A stretch of DNA of 64,000 bases from Atriophallophorus winterbourni (Eukaryota; Platyhelminthes; Trematoda; Plagiorchiida; Microphallidae). Numbering within the stretch: position 1 is the first letter of the stretch; each line of letters begins with the position of its first letter. The notes below the pieces were generated by a model that searched no databases, was not told where the DNA came from, and saw only the letters and a list, made by a program, of their open reading frames with translations. Shown piece after piece: positions 35,766-46,175 of the stretch. The stretch is taken from positions 78,054-142,053 of the forward strand of contig JACCGJ010001390.1 of the NCBI GenBank assembly GCA_013407085.1, written 5' to 3'. The translations under genes and the position numbers were made by a program.

Positions 35766-36091
35766 AATACAGTATGTTGGCCTATAATTCTCAAAGTTTT
35801 AAAATTCTTTGCTCCGATGTGAGCAGAAGTTCACGCTTTCAAAAAGGGATCTCTGAGTTTGTGAATGGAGCATGGCTGAACACCTTTAACACGATTACTC
35901 CTGAGGCTCGGAATAAAAAAGAAAGAACTGTTAAGTATGGAGATTGAAGGGTCGGAAGCGATATTAATAATAGGGTCAACAGTGGATTGTTTTCGCTTAC
36001 CTGCCCTGTTGTATGCAACAGGTAAGGCAACCCTGCTAATCGTACGAGACGGCAGTTGCACTGCTAATTTTGTCTTTTTTGTAGTTATAGT

Positions 36092-36455
36092 CACGTTGCA
36101 ACTGCAGTGCTGCTGCAAAAATTGCTTTTCAATATACATAGTTGGTTATTTCACTTATCCATTTACCTCAGTGGCGGTAATGTGGTTAATTTGTGCGTAT
36201 CATAATTTCTGACTGGCTTGCCGAAATACCTCCACGTGGTGCCAGCTTGGTGGGCTCGGTTCTCCGAGCTCAGCGAAAGGTTCGGTGGTGGTGTCTGAGG
36301 GTGTGGTGGGTTTTCGCTTGGCAACGTTGCAACTGCTGACTGCTGCTGCAAAAATTGCTTTTCAATATTACGTATAGTTGGTTATCTTCACTTATCCTAT
36401 TTACCTCACGTGGCGGATAATGTGGTTAATGTTGTATCTGCGTATCATAATTTCT
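36092..36455. repeat. imperfect direct duplication flanking a GC-rich segment
   Basis: The 36,092-36,210 segment recurs at 36,322-36,455 (AACGTTGCAACTGC / CACGTTGCAACTGC; AAAAATTGCTTTTCAATAT; GTGGTTAAT; GCGTATCATAATTTCT). The second copy differs mainly by scattered one- to few-base insertions. Between them, 36,211-36,321 is strikingly GC-rich for this window and contains the hairpin GCTCGG-TTCT-CCGAGC (36,254-36,269). This could be a real insertion between duplicated flanks or an assembly artefact from unmerged noisy sequence. Confidence 0.7.
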
Positions 36456-36705
36456 ACTTCTATGTCATGGTGCGTGCATGTGCAATCGTATAGCGCTTTT
36501 GTGCTGCGCAGCTAACATCGCGTTAAATTAATTTGCCGTTGGTAGTGAGCTGCATCCGGAGACACACTGGGGTCTCACTGCCACTTCTATTTCTATTTTC
36601 TTTCTCATTTCTGTCTAGGCCTGGGCAACATAACAGTATCTTAGCCCACGTTGAGCCTTGCTTTGCAGCACCTTTCCTGGATCAGGCTTGTGATTTCTTA
36701 CATAG
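36456..36705 (-). repeat. dispersed repeat R2, copy 2
   Basis: Reverse-complement copy: GATTGCACATGCACGC, GTTAGCTGCGCAGCAC, GCAGCTCACTACCA, TTGCCCAGGCCTAGACAG and ACGTGGGCTAAGATACTG all match R2 copies at 34.4 and 37.2 kb. It directly abuts the 36.1-36.5 kb duplication. Confidence 0.7.
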
Positions 36706-37234
36706 ATATCATCGTGTTATCTTTTTAAAAGCAAATGCAATTATTTCAAGCAGCGAAACTACAAATAGTTGTTTGTCATGCGCTTTTGCACAGTTAATAT
36801 GCTTGCTTACTTCCTACAGTTTAGCCTTCCCTACTCCCAGTCGCTTGGCACTTTATCTTCATTTCAACGTGTGCCGAATAATGGAGATTATCATGTGGTT
36901 TCAAATCATATGTTTCTCATCCTTCCATAGTTTCCAATGCATGTAATGGGCTCCGGATTTGTTGTGCACGTGATGGATGTTTATCGATCTATCCCTGTAA
37001 TGACTATTTTTCAACTACTGCTTTTGAGCTGTTCGGTTATTAAAACGTGTATTAGTTGGGTAGAATTTCAGTTAGTTAGGCGAAATTTTGTGTTACTGCT
37101 GCCTTGGTTAATTTGAATTTATGTGTATTTTAACCGAGGTGTGATAGTAAAAATTATCTTCGAAGCTTTTATAGACACACAATTATGTTTGGGTTTGTTG
37201 TTTTTCGTAATCAGCTATGCATTCCGGTTATTAT
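36706..37234. other. no gene recognised
   Basis: No recognisable coding or repeat feature. A 137-codon ORF starting at 36,533 overlaps the inverted R2 copy and is best read as chance. Confidence 0.4.
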
Positions 37235-37480
37235 TATGGTATGGTATGAAAGTACAATCCTGATCCATGCATAGTGCCGTACAGTCAGAGACTGCACGTG
37301 GGCTAAGATTCTGTCAGGTTGCCCAGGCCTAGACAGGTATGAGGGTCGGAATAGAAATGGTAGTGAGGCTTCAGCGTGTTTTAGCATGCAGCTCACCATC
37401 AGTGGCCAATCAATTTAGCACGGTGTTAGCCACACAGCCCAGAAATGCTGGACGATTGCACATCCGTGCTCCCGGGTAAT
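37235..37480 (+). repeat. dispersed repeat R2, copy 3 (best preserved)
   Basis: Left edge GGTATGGTATGAAAG, then CAGAGACTGCACGTGGGC, TAAGATTCTGTCAGGTTGCC, CAGGCCTAGACAGGTATGAG, GCAGCTCACCATCAGTGGCC, CAATTTAGCACGGTGTTAGC, and right edge GATTGCACATCCGTGCTCC. It ends about 500 bp upstream of the first CS-domain gene. Confidence 0.75.
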
Positions 37481-37987
37481 ATTAGCTATGCTTCAGCATG
37501 GTCTTCTCGATGATGTCGTTTTAATGTGAAAACTGATGAGATCATACATCACAATCCATTCTTTAATCAACCCTCCCAATGTTAAACCGTCAAGCTTACA
37601 CGATTAATTTTTTGTCTCTACACTAATGATTGCATTCCCAGTGTTCTATATCTGGTCGAACCTTAAATATTCGAGTAATTCAAATTTGCAGAGATAAACC
37701 AACATGAGTTGCCCTGTAATACTTAAAGTTACAATAAATTGCATCGAATCTTTGGTCGGTTTTGGTTCCATATAACTTGTATCCGTGGTGGTTATTAACT
37801 GATTTTCTGCTTTTCGGTTCAGTGTTTCTGTAATTTATCCATTCCTAATTTGTTTCTCGATTATTTTTAGGTAACATTCACTCGCACGAATAAACATTTG
37901 GCTAATTTAACCCATTTGTGACATATATTTTACATGCTCTTTAGGTTTTGAGGCGTGGCATCTCGGACAGTTGATTCGTTTTAAGTA

Positions 37988-38383
37988 ATGTGTTCATCTG
38001 GTGAAGGTGCCTCTATCCCGAATTACGGACTTGATGAATTGATAAAAGATCACCTTCGTATCGTCGTCTCTATTCCCGGAATTAAACCAATTCCTCACTC
38101 AGCTCTCCGGAAAATACTACACCCCAAGTCGCAGCCATCAGCGTCGAATGGAAATATTACCTTTTCTGCATCAGACACTGGATTTCACTTTGAATTCGTC
38201 GGCACCAATGAGTTGTGCGGTCAGAATTATCGCATCAAGGTAGATAAGCTCCCGGGCCAATTAGTATCCTCTCAATGCCGATGTGAAGTCAAAGACGGTG
38301 CAATCGAAATATTATTGCGTAAACGTGATGGAAAGTGTGCCATGTTGGAACTACTTAATGGCGTTCTGCCAACTGTGGATTAA
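37988..38383 (+). CDS. CacyBP-like single CS-domain protein (paralogue 1)
   Basis: Intronless ORF of 131 codons. An in-frame TAA at 37,982-37,984 immediately precedes the ATG, which fixes the start. Residues 10-16 (IPNYGLD) followed by LRIVVSIPGI (23-32) match the entry of the calcyclin-binding protein CS domain, which begins I-x-N-Y-G-W-D and leads into the first beta strand. Later strands are GFHFEF (65-70), NYRIKVDKLPGQL (80-92) and IEILLRKR (106-113). CS domains are beta-sandwich modules that bind partners such as Hsp90, and CacyBP links Siah-1 to ubiquitin ligase scaffolds. This protein lacks the N-terminal dimerisation and C-terminal SGS regions and has no Trp in the last helix, so partner binding may differ. 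A loop of about 28 residues after IPG is shared with the 60.5-kb paralogue. Function in this organism is inferred from the fold only. Confidence 0.72.
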   Translation: MCSSGEGASIPNYGLDELIKDHLRIVVSIPGIKPIPHSALRKILHPKSQPSASNGNITFSASDTGFHFEFVGTNELCGQNYRIKVDKLPGQLVSSQCRCEVKDGAIEILLRKRDGKCAMLELLNGVLPTVD

Positions 38384-38467
38384 ACCCAGAATCTACATAT
38401 CACTTCTCTGTTTTATTTCTTTTGTTGTAGTATTTTATGAAATCTTTTTATCTTATTTCATTTGCTT

Positions 38468-38492
38468 TATATAACAAAGTAATAATAAAGAC
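38468..38492 (+). terminator. polyadenylation region of paralogue 1
   Basis: AATAAA at 38,484-38,489 lies about 100 bp after the stop codon. It sits in a 25-nt string that recurs exactly at 39,781-39,805. Confidence 0.5.
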
Positions 38493-38759
38493 TTGCACAA
38501 GATTTGGCACCCGTTTCTATCACGGTGTAAGCAGTGCTTCCGATTTTGTATTTCACCATTTTCATGATGTTTACCAGTTGGCAATTCAATTCTTGCCAGG
38601 CGTTCTTTTTATTTTTATTCTATCCCAGGTTCAAGCAACATGATAATGCGTTGCCAACTAAATAGGATCTGTGATTTAACTTGGTACGTATCATTAACGG
38701 CTTTGGAAATGCTAAATCACAAAATATTATCAAGAGATTGACGTCTCTTTATGCTTCTT

Positions 38760-38945
38760 CGCACATATGAAATCACAAGCCTATGAGGCTAACCAGGCCT
38801 ACATGGATATAATAAAAGAATAAATGACCGTGGGGCTAACGTGTTTCGGCATACGGCTCAGTAAACGTAGCAAATAATGTATAACGGTGTTAGCTCACAG
38901 TACAGAAGTATTGTGCAATTGCACATCCGTGCATTTTCAGTCCAA
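38760..38945 (+). repeat. dispersed repeat R2, copy 4 (degenerate)
   Basis: TATGAAATCACAAGCCTATG, ACCAGGCCTACATGG, GGGGCTAACGTG, AACGGTGTTAGCTCACAG and AATTGCACATCCGTGC match R2 in order, with internal deletions. It lies about 380 bp after the stop of paralogue 1. Confidence 0.6.
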
Positions 38946-39127
38946 TATGTGGTGCATAGCTAGTTCCGACTGTAGCGGGACTGGCTTTGAACAAGGATCT
39001 ATTTTGCTTTAATGTTTGACGTTTCTTATGGGCGATACAAGTCGATGTGTGGTCGCAAAGTTCTGTCAATTTGTGAATATTGTGTTTGCTATTTGTATGA
39101 CTACAAGTGTTTATTGTTTGGCTCCTT

Positions 39128-39485
39128 CAGTCGATGTACATCATAAGCACGCGAATGTATCTTCATTCACAGCTTTTAAAATGACTAAACACTTTTATTA
39201 GAAAGGAACAATTTCTCCCGCATCGCTTGCATCGATGGGCAGTAATCGTACAATAGCTGACAGTTGCACGCTGATGTCATGTTCTATGGTTAGCAGCCGA
39301 GAATTGTATTTGCCCTCCCCCAGCTTACAGACGTCTCTTTACACAATGCCTCTAAAGTGAGCAGTCAAGAGCAAGTTCGTCCCGAATCGTAGAGACAATG
39401 TTCATAGTCAAAATTCATATCTCTTTTGCAAACGTCTTTGTACCGCAAGTGTCGTTTGCTCAATGGTCGACTTTGACTCACCGTC
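39128..39485 (-). mobile_element. RTE-type LINE 3' fragment
   Basis: The minus strand from 39,485 reads RHLRYKDVCKRDMNFDYEHC, matching the C-terminal RTE segment at 54,880-54,920. Further on (39,205-39,240) the codons give a C-K-R-C-G-R-N-C zinc-knuckle-like motif as in the copy at 48,910-48,940. It continues to sequence resembling GATGTACATC at 39,133, near the RTE 3' end. The upstream minus-strand frame (39,490-39,664) is open but unassigned. Confidence 0.75.
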
Positions 39486-39780
39486 GAATAGGCCTTTTTG
39501 AATGCGACCATTTCCCATTCTGCTCGCATGACCCAGTCAATGTAGGCGGGCGGTGTCATAGCTGCGTGAACACTTCCTGCAATTTCATCGAAGTACCCTT
39601 TATACGAACGTGTGTAAGCACCGTGTTCGGATTCTGCAAAATGCTGCGGAGTCTCTAAGTTCATGCGTCAGCTGTGCTTCTTGCAGTCCGTAGTTCTAAA
39701 CAGCCCAGCTAAAGGAATTTGTCAATAGTTTCTACCACGTAGTCATAGACTATACGTGTTTGCTTGGCTGCATCTGCCTA

Positions 39781-39805
39781 TATATAACAAAGTAATAATA
39801 AAGAC
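39781..39805 (+). repeat. second copy of a 25-nt polyadenylation-site string
   Basis: Exact match to 38,468-38,492 (starts TATATAACAAAG, ends TAATAAAGAC), with no other obvious similarity in the 100 bp upstream. It could be a remnant of a duplicated or retroposed 3' UTR. Confidence 0.6.
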
Positions 39806-40915
39806 CACAGCATGATACTTCATGCAGCTGATTTCCGTTAACACTCCATCTAGCATAGCTTTAATTTTGGGGAATATATTTATTGCACAATTGTGCATTC
39901 GTGTGGGCTATACAGTGCGGTGTTACCGTAGATCATTAATCACCGCTACAAATTATATATAGAAAACGGAATAGATAGGCAGCTAGATAGATATGAAAAC
40001 ACATGTTAGGTAAAATGTCACTCGGGTGTCTTTTGGTTGTTTAATTCTGGAATAAAAAAACACGAAATATGAATGCTTAAAATTAGTAAGCGTATTACCA
40101 GCACCAATTAATTTATCATGGAGTAAGCGCTTCACATCCCTGTTTTTCGAACACGCAGACGAAGGACCCATGTGCTGTATGATGGTGTACTCTTGCTTGA
40201 AGTGACGTGGCTGTAAACTATGACGGGTCAAAATAGTGGATTACGAGCGTATTGGATGGGGACGTAGGGAAATGCTTGTGCATTTCCGTATTCAATGTTT
40301 AGGATAGGTTTTCATAATACCACAGCTTGGGATTCGCCAACCCGGATCTTATTAAGTTATTATGATAGCGATAGGAAAAATAACTTAGTGCACTGGGAAT
40401 AATTCCCTAGTCTTAACTCACAAATCTTTGTTTCCTGGTCAGGTTCCAAAGACCCCTAATCTAATTTGTGTTCATACCGTACACAATGGCATATAATTTT
40501 TTTCAAATCACAACAACAACAAAAGTGGCATGTAGAGAAACTGCAAAAATTATTCACTAAGCATATTCACTCTTTTTGCTTGCCCTCTACTTATACGGCT
40601 GCAAATTGATGACCACTAGTAATGAGCTACAACCAAGGACGATTTGTGGTTTCTTTGTAATTTTCTCCTACGTCTGTACAGACCTGAGTAAACTAACAGT
40701 ATCTCGCTTCCTATTAGTTCCTTGAAGTAAGTGGCACAATTTGATTCCCTGTTTGTCGTTTCATTTTCTGATGACAGAAGAAGAAATGTTTTTTTCTTGG
40801 ACACGAATTTTCAACGATCGAGCAATCAACCACATTTAATTTACAAATGATATTGATGCGAATATAATTTAGGTGAAGACTTTATGGAAAGATTCGAATG
40901 GTCAGTCGCTTTGTT
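39806..40915. other. no gene recognised
   Basis: AT-rich noncoding sequence. No element or RNA feature identified. Confidence 0.45.
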
Positions 40916-40920
40916 AGATT

Positions 40921-41575
40921 GTGAGAAGTCTTGATTTTGTCAACCAAATATCGAGCGAGGAAAAGGCCAAAAGAATTTTTGATATTTTTAACTTCTTAAA
41001 AGGAGACAAGATTTTTGTTTTTAGGATTTATAAAGATAGGATAGCTCACCTAAATCTGCGTGACTTTCCCTTACGAAGAATCAGAGGAGAACTTATCCTA
41101 CTTTGCAAAATATTCCATACCCCACCATTTCTTTCGGCCTATTTACGTGAACGGATACGCGGAATTATCGGGCCCATGATAGTACGTTGGTGGCACTCAA
41201 TTTCCGCCTAAACTGTAGAAAGTATTTTTATTCTATTGCATTGTGGTGCTCATATCCCCATCCCTTACACACCACTGCCGGTTTCTGGCTGTTTGAGGTC
41301 ATCAGTTGGAGACAGTAAGATCACTTTCAGTGAGCCTTTTAGTCTGTTCGTGTCTATTTTACTTGAAATAGTTTGCCTTCTACCGTACTCACTCCACCAG
41401 CTTGCATAAGTTTAAAACGAAATTAGAAGAGCTTTTATTGAATTCGTTTCCAGGCTACTTACATACTACTTAAACTAATTACTTAAATTTTATTTTTTAC
41501 CACCCTATGGTTATTGTCAAGCTTGATGCTTTTTAGACCATTAAACACCTTGAATTGTGCGACAACCTTAATGCC
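40921..41575 (+). mobile_element. CR1-type LINE C terminus and 3' end, interrupted by an HR repeat
   Basis: The stretch at 41,040-41,240 reads LNLRDFPLRRIRGELILLCK, then LNFRLNCRKYFYSI. Reading resumes at about 41,350 with RVYFT, a stop where Trp is expected, then NSLPSTVLTPP, and a final helix KLEELLLNSFPGYL-like. The 3' terminus at 41,500-41,575 (CCATTAAACACCTTGAATT) is the mirror of the family's minus-strand ends. The missing continuity is exactly the inserted HR repeat. The element is 5' truncated. Confidence 0.82.
41241..41349 (-). repeat. HR (hammerhead) repeat inserted in a LINE
   Basis: In reverse orientation it reads GGCTCACTGAAAGTGATC, TTACTGTCTCCAA, CTGATGA (41,299-41,305), a CTCAAACAGCC stem-loop, AGAAACCGG with GAAA intact (41,282-41,285), and GTGGTGTG. 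It is a partial unit of subfamily 2, about 110 bp, lacking the 5' cleavage-site half. It sits between LINE residues FYSI and RVYFT, which are contiguous in sister copies. Confidence 0.75.
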
Positions 41576-43900
41576 AATCAGTTTTTCCCACGAAGACTAG
41601 TAAAAATTTTCGGGAATGCAGAGTAAAAGCGAGAAACAATTCAAAGCAGACAATAATGAATGTCACTTTTTTGGAGCGAAGCGAATTTTCGAAGTGCCAT
41701 AACTGCCCTTCGCAATGGCGAATATTATCAAAGCGAATATTCGCTTCGCTTTAAATCCCAAAACGAAGTATTCGTTATTGTCTGATTCAAAGCACACAAG
41801 AAGTTTAATTATTTCAGGCCTAACGAAAGGCGAAGGAGATACAATGAAATTTGCTGAACTTGAAATAAAGGCATATTCTTCATTAAGCGAAAAAAGATGA
41901 ATACTTTGAAGTAGAGTTTGACATTACTCGCCCATCAATTTGATAAAAATCGTCTCGTTGCATTTTGAGTATTTATAAAAATAGCGAATGACCACCGGTT
42001 ATTACTTATGACTATCGATTCCAGTGATGGATGATCGAACGCAACTGCAACATCGTTGGCATATTCAGTAGTAAGAGCAGAATGAAAACAAGGTCAGAAA
42101 TGTATAAAAATAAGGGAACAATGATTGCATCTAACAGGACAATACAAGGAATCGGGATAAAACCAGAATTATTGTTATTTGTGAAAGTATATTGACTAGG
42201 GCATTTGAATTTGGGGAAATTCAATGCAGTGGAACATTACAATCACATAGTCGTTGGAGAACGGAAAACCTATCAAACATTTTGAAATCATTGTTGTAAT
42301 CTGGGAAGCAAACTCGCACAGCCTTCGTTTTCTCATCTGGTACTCACTATATATGATCTGTCAACATTGCAAGATCGTCGACCGTTTAATGAGTTAGTAG
42401 GCAAATTGGCACGGCTTTTCCAACCGGCAACTTGGTACCGCGTGATGACGCGCCATACGCTCAAGTAATTCGAGCAACTGCTGCGATCAGGCAGTGGAAC
42501 GTTACTTTCCACCTGTTTGGTGCTCCAGACTTGTGTTTCTTGATAGTGATGACGATCATCCGGGCGAGGACCACATTGCCACCAGGCTCGAGTTCAACAA
42601 GTATATGTCAGCAGCTGGTGTTCGCGTATTTAGTATCATAGAATTTGGCAAGAAAATATGCGAACCAGCCGCTGTTTCTCTTCAACAACGATAATTCTCC
42701 AAATGTTTTCAAAGTAAAGATGTGCGTCGAAGGATATTAAGTCATACGGATGTCAATCCAAACGTCATGTTTGCGTTGCGGTCTATTAACCATATTGTAC
42801 GAACTTTGTCAATCAAATCTCCACACGATTACTTGATTGCTGAAACTTGGAAACAAGAATGTAATGACGGTTTCATGCGGTTGTTTTATCTCAGCGTGGG
42901 AATATTCGATTAACTCTGATATACTCGTATTTTAATTAGCCCTGTTTCCAGACCGCTTCCATGTGAAGTTATTTTTCCATTAGCTTAACGTCATCCAGCT
43001 TATTCCAACATTTTATTACATGGAAGGGGACTTACCATGTCCTTTTGTACGTAGTCAAAGTGACAAAAATGATTACAACCTGGTATTTAATATTTACCAA
43101 CCTAGGTTAGAGACCTTCCATATTTTTTCTATTCAATTCTTCCAAATCACACACTTACCTTAGCTGTCAGCTGTGTTGTTGTCTCAGTTTTAGAAATGTT
43201 CGATCACGTGCTTAGAATGTTTAACTCAGAAATAATTTTGAAAATCGATGAAGCAAGCACTGTGGCATCTCGGTTGAAATGACATTAGTATTTCTTTCGA
43301 TGAATACTCGCCTCATGCAAACCGAATCGTTAATCTTCCGGTTTTAAAAAAGGATTTGTTCGATTCTATGAACTTAGATGTTAAGATCGTTATGTGAGTG
43401 GTCTCTTGGAATTTATCGCCATTATTCTGTGAAACTCAAAAGGTTGAGTTTGTCTTCCACGCAGTGCTTTTCTTCCATCTGGTAAAGTCTTTTGAGAAAC
43501 TTCATACATTATACTCAGTAAAGATATTCGCATCGGTATCAACTGATCCCTCTATATTCGTTGAAACGAGTGCTTTGCTCATGTACTTCGCTGACAAACT
43601 ATTGAAATGAGTTTTAAGATGTAGGGCGAATATTTTCGTAGATAACAGCGTCGAACAAGTAATGGCTAGCAATATGTGAAACTTTTAAGAATGGAAATCC
43701 TTAAACAACCACGGAACATCCATTTTTACGCAGGTGATCGCCATTAACTAAGTGGCGTACATATAATGCATCGATTTTCCATTTCTGCATTCACGGAAGT
43801 TCAAACAGCTACTCTGTGCGTGTTATTACTTGATTTAGTGAAAAATACATGCAAAGTGATAAGCGAAGTCACAAATTCAAGTTAATCTTGGATAACACTA
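41576..43900. other. no gene assigned; open-looking patch at 42.4-42.9 kb
   Basis: Within 42,390-42,910 several plus-strand frames are open in relay, including VWCSRLVFLDSDDDHPGEDH and then TRLEFNKYMSAAGVRVFSII, and DVRRRILSHTDVNPNVMFAL and following residues at 42,719-42,913. Composition is more gene-like than the surroundings, but there is no recognised domain. It may be a decayed gene or element. The rest is AT-rich and unassigned. Confidence 0.3.
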
Positions 43901-43904
43901 GTAA

Positions 43905-44060
43905 AACCGAACTGTTCAATCACATGTACACGCACGTGCGGAAAGGGTTTGCCCATGGACATGAAAAATCCATATTTGCGTGTATTACCTTCAAGCACGG
44001 TTACGTGCTGGTTACACTCGTCAGGTAGGGAGAGTACGATCAGGATCTACATGTTTGGAA
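43905..44060 (-). repeat. HR (hammerhead) repeat, subfamily 1
   Basis: In reverse orientation it reads CAAACATGTAGATCCTGATC, TACTCTCCCTAC, CTGACGA (44,018-44,024), a GTG/CAC stem II, CGTAACC where others have CGAAACC, and runs on through ATGGGCAAACCC to ACATGTGATTGAACAG (43,908-43,930), just before the cleavage-site segment of a following unit. The core departs from consensus at the second position of GAAA, so it is probably inactive. Confidence 0.7.
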
Positions 44061-44394
44061 ACTACGTAGAAACGGTGAACAATGTTTTAACTGTGATAAA
44101 AAAACCAGGGAATTATGAATTTTTGTTCATGCAATGTGTGTTTTGCGGTCAATAAACATAGTTTAGCAAAAAATCAGGTGTGCACCATATTTGTTACTTG
44201 CCGAAAACCCGTTGTTGTACGTTAAATCTGTCTTGCCGCATTCGCTGCTTAATAGCTCTCTTTCTCATCTTTCGATCGAAAAATTGCTTTTCGGAAACTA
44301 CCATCTATATTGTACACGCATTTTCTGGGACGTAGATTTCATGAAAATTCCATATTTGGTAGCCTAATATTTGTGGTAGACCACTTATTCAAGG

Positions 44395-44770
44395 TAATTC
44401 AAGGTTTTTAATGGTCTAAAAAGCAACAAGCTTAACAACAACCATAGGATGGTAAAAATTGAAATTTAAGTGTATAAACAATATAAGAAAATAGATTAAA
44501 CAGTATATAAGTGTTCTGGAAACGAATAATGCAATAAATATTCGTCTAATTTCGTTTTAAAGTCATGCAAGCTAGTGGCGTGAGCAACGGTTGAAGGCAA
44601 ACTGTTCCAAGTAAAACAGACACGGACAGAGTAAAAATAAATTCTACAGTTCAGGCGGGAATGGGGTACGACCAGCACATATTCATGGGTCCGATAATTC
44701 CTCGTATCCCTTCGCGTGAATAAATCCTGTAAGGGATGGTTCGTAGATTGAAGTGGTACGCCGAGCGATT
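44395..44770 (-). mobile_element. CR1-type LINE 3' end, reference copy
   Basis: The minus strand reads LVVPHSRLNCRIYFYSVRVC, then FTWNSLPSTVAHATSLHDFK and TKLDEYLLHYSFPEHLY, the cleanest ORF2 terminus in the window. The 3' UTR (44,395-44,495) reads TTCAAGGTTTTTAATGGTC, TAAAAAGCAACAAGC, TTAACAACAACCATAGGATG. This is the signature used to recognise related ends at 8.0, 16.7, 41.5, 51.0 and 56.05 kb. Confidence 0.85.
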
Positions 44771-44894
44771 CAATTAACTCGACAATAGTTTAGGAACGCT
44801 TTCCTTCGCGAAACATTTCTTTTGTTTTGAAGTTTTCGATGTGATCGAACTTTTTATTTTTATATTCGAATTAGTTTAGATCTCCGACATTTCC

Positions 44895-45802
44895 ATGTCG
44901 TCATCTTTGTCATGCTCAAGCGAGGTGGTTCGAAGAATTAACAGGTGTCCTGGGTGTTCGATCTGCGAGCGAAATAGCGAAAGTCTCAGTGAACTTTTGA
45001 GTCCCAGTGTAGACTGTCTGTGTTTTGTGTTTGTGCAATGTCTAGAAAATGATAATGTGAATATCAAGTGCATCACCGGATTTGGCTATTATGAATACTA
45101 CGATCAGGTCGGCTGCTTAAATTATTTTTGTACTCCTATTGGAATTCCAGTAATGGCCGTTATTCTTTTCAGAATAATGACAAGAAAATTTCAGGTTTGC
45201 TGTTGTTTCAGTTATATTAATAAGATAGTATAATGCCAAACTGTAATATTTCATTGATGTGTGTAGTGCAGAATTGTGATATACAATCGGTACCCGTATA
45301 CCCGGCAGAGCTGTTTGTCGACTTTAACTCTTTTTTACCGTTGTCAGTCAACATTTATCGTTCAAACACGTCAAATGAAATTTTGTCGACTAAATTAGAC
45401 GATCTCATGGCTTTTGTTGGTGGGTTTGCTGAGTATAGCAATTTGTTAACTCCATTTTTAAATCTTTTCGCTCCGTTTGCTCTGATTCCAAATTTTCCAT
45501 AATCACAGTCCATTTGGGCTCTATGAACGTTTGAACTCAGATCAGTTCTGCAGCAGATTACGAGGTTTTATGGGGATTTTTACACCGCGTCCGCTTGCAT
45601 GGTTGCGAATTATATGGCATTTAACCCACGGGAAATCAAAATAGCCCATATTGACACGAATGCTTCTTGGACATATCGATTGGGAACTGGAGCTAAGTGG
45701 AAAAAGATATTGCATTTGTGGAAAGCTGTAAAGCACCGTTCGTTGCCGGAATGTTTAGAGATAAGCGAGCAGATTGTTAGGTATCGTTCGAAGAATGTTT
45801 AA
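44895..45802 (+). other. unassigned cluster of three consecutive ORFs
   Basis: ORFs of 112, 89 and 67 codons (44,895-45,233; 45,233-45,502; 45,599-45,802) lie head to tail on one strand, and the last is open back to about 45,547. The first is Cys- and Ser-rich, with a hydrophobic segment (IPVMAVILF). The last reads NPREIKIAHIDTNASWTYRL then GTGAKWKKILHLWKAVKHRS. I recognise no family. Exons of one gene, a decayed element or chance are all possible. Confidence 0.2.
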
Positions 45803-45940
45803 AACATTCTTGCCCATAACGTTACTAAGAATAACGTATGTCTAAATTCGTCCAAAGGTTAATTTCGCGGTAGGCTTCCAGGGAACGAAAACTGATTGCT
45901 CTCTTCGATAAAATTTATCCTAAGGGCGATAAATTTTGTG

Positions 45941-46175
45941 ATGCATGAAATCACAAACCGGGTCCAGGCAAAGGGCTACACAATCATAGTGATGGATCAT
46001 CGCAATGCTCTGTACAGCGAGAGATTACAACGCCTAATTTACTTTACCCAGATGCGGATGCAACGCAATATTATTCTGACCTCAAGAATCAAGATTTTAT
46101 GGTGAAAAATGTAATCGCTTTACATGTACCATTGGATGACAGCTATAAAAAAATACAGAAGGTGCAATCAAAATT
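45941..46175 (+). repeat. R2 start fragment plus repeat R3
   Basis: The 45,941-46,000 stretch (ATGCATGAAATCACAAACCG, GGTCCAGGCAAAGGGC) matches the left part of R2. At 46,083-46,175 the strings CAAGAATCAAGATTTTATGG, TTTACATGTACC, TTGGATGACAGCTATAAAA and ATACAGA recur at 55,580-55,675. I call this second segment R3. Confidence 0.55.

Noticed and set aside
36533..36946. 137-codon ORF as a possible membrane protein
   Set aside because: Its first 55 codons lie on an inverted R2 repeat copy, so the frame is likely accidental.
39890..39945. A further reversed R2 copy
   Set aside because: Short R2-like words occur, but in shuffled order; no collinear alignment.
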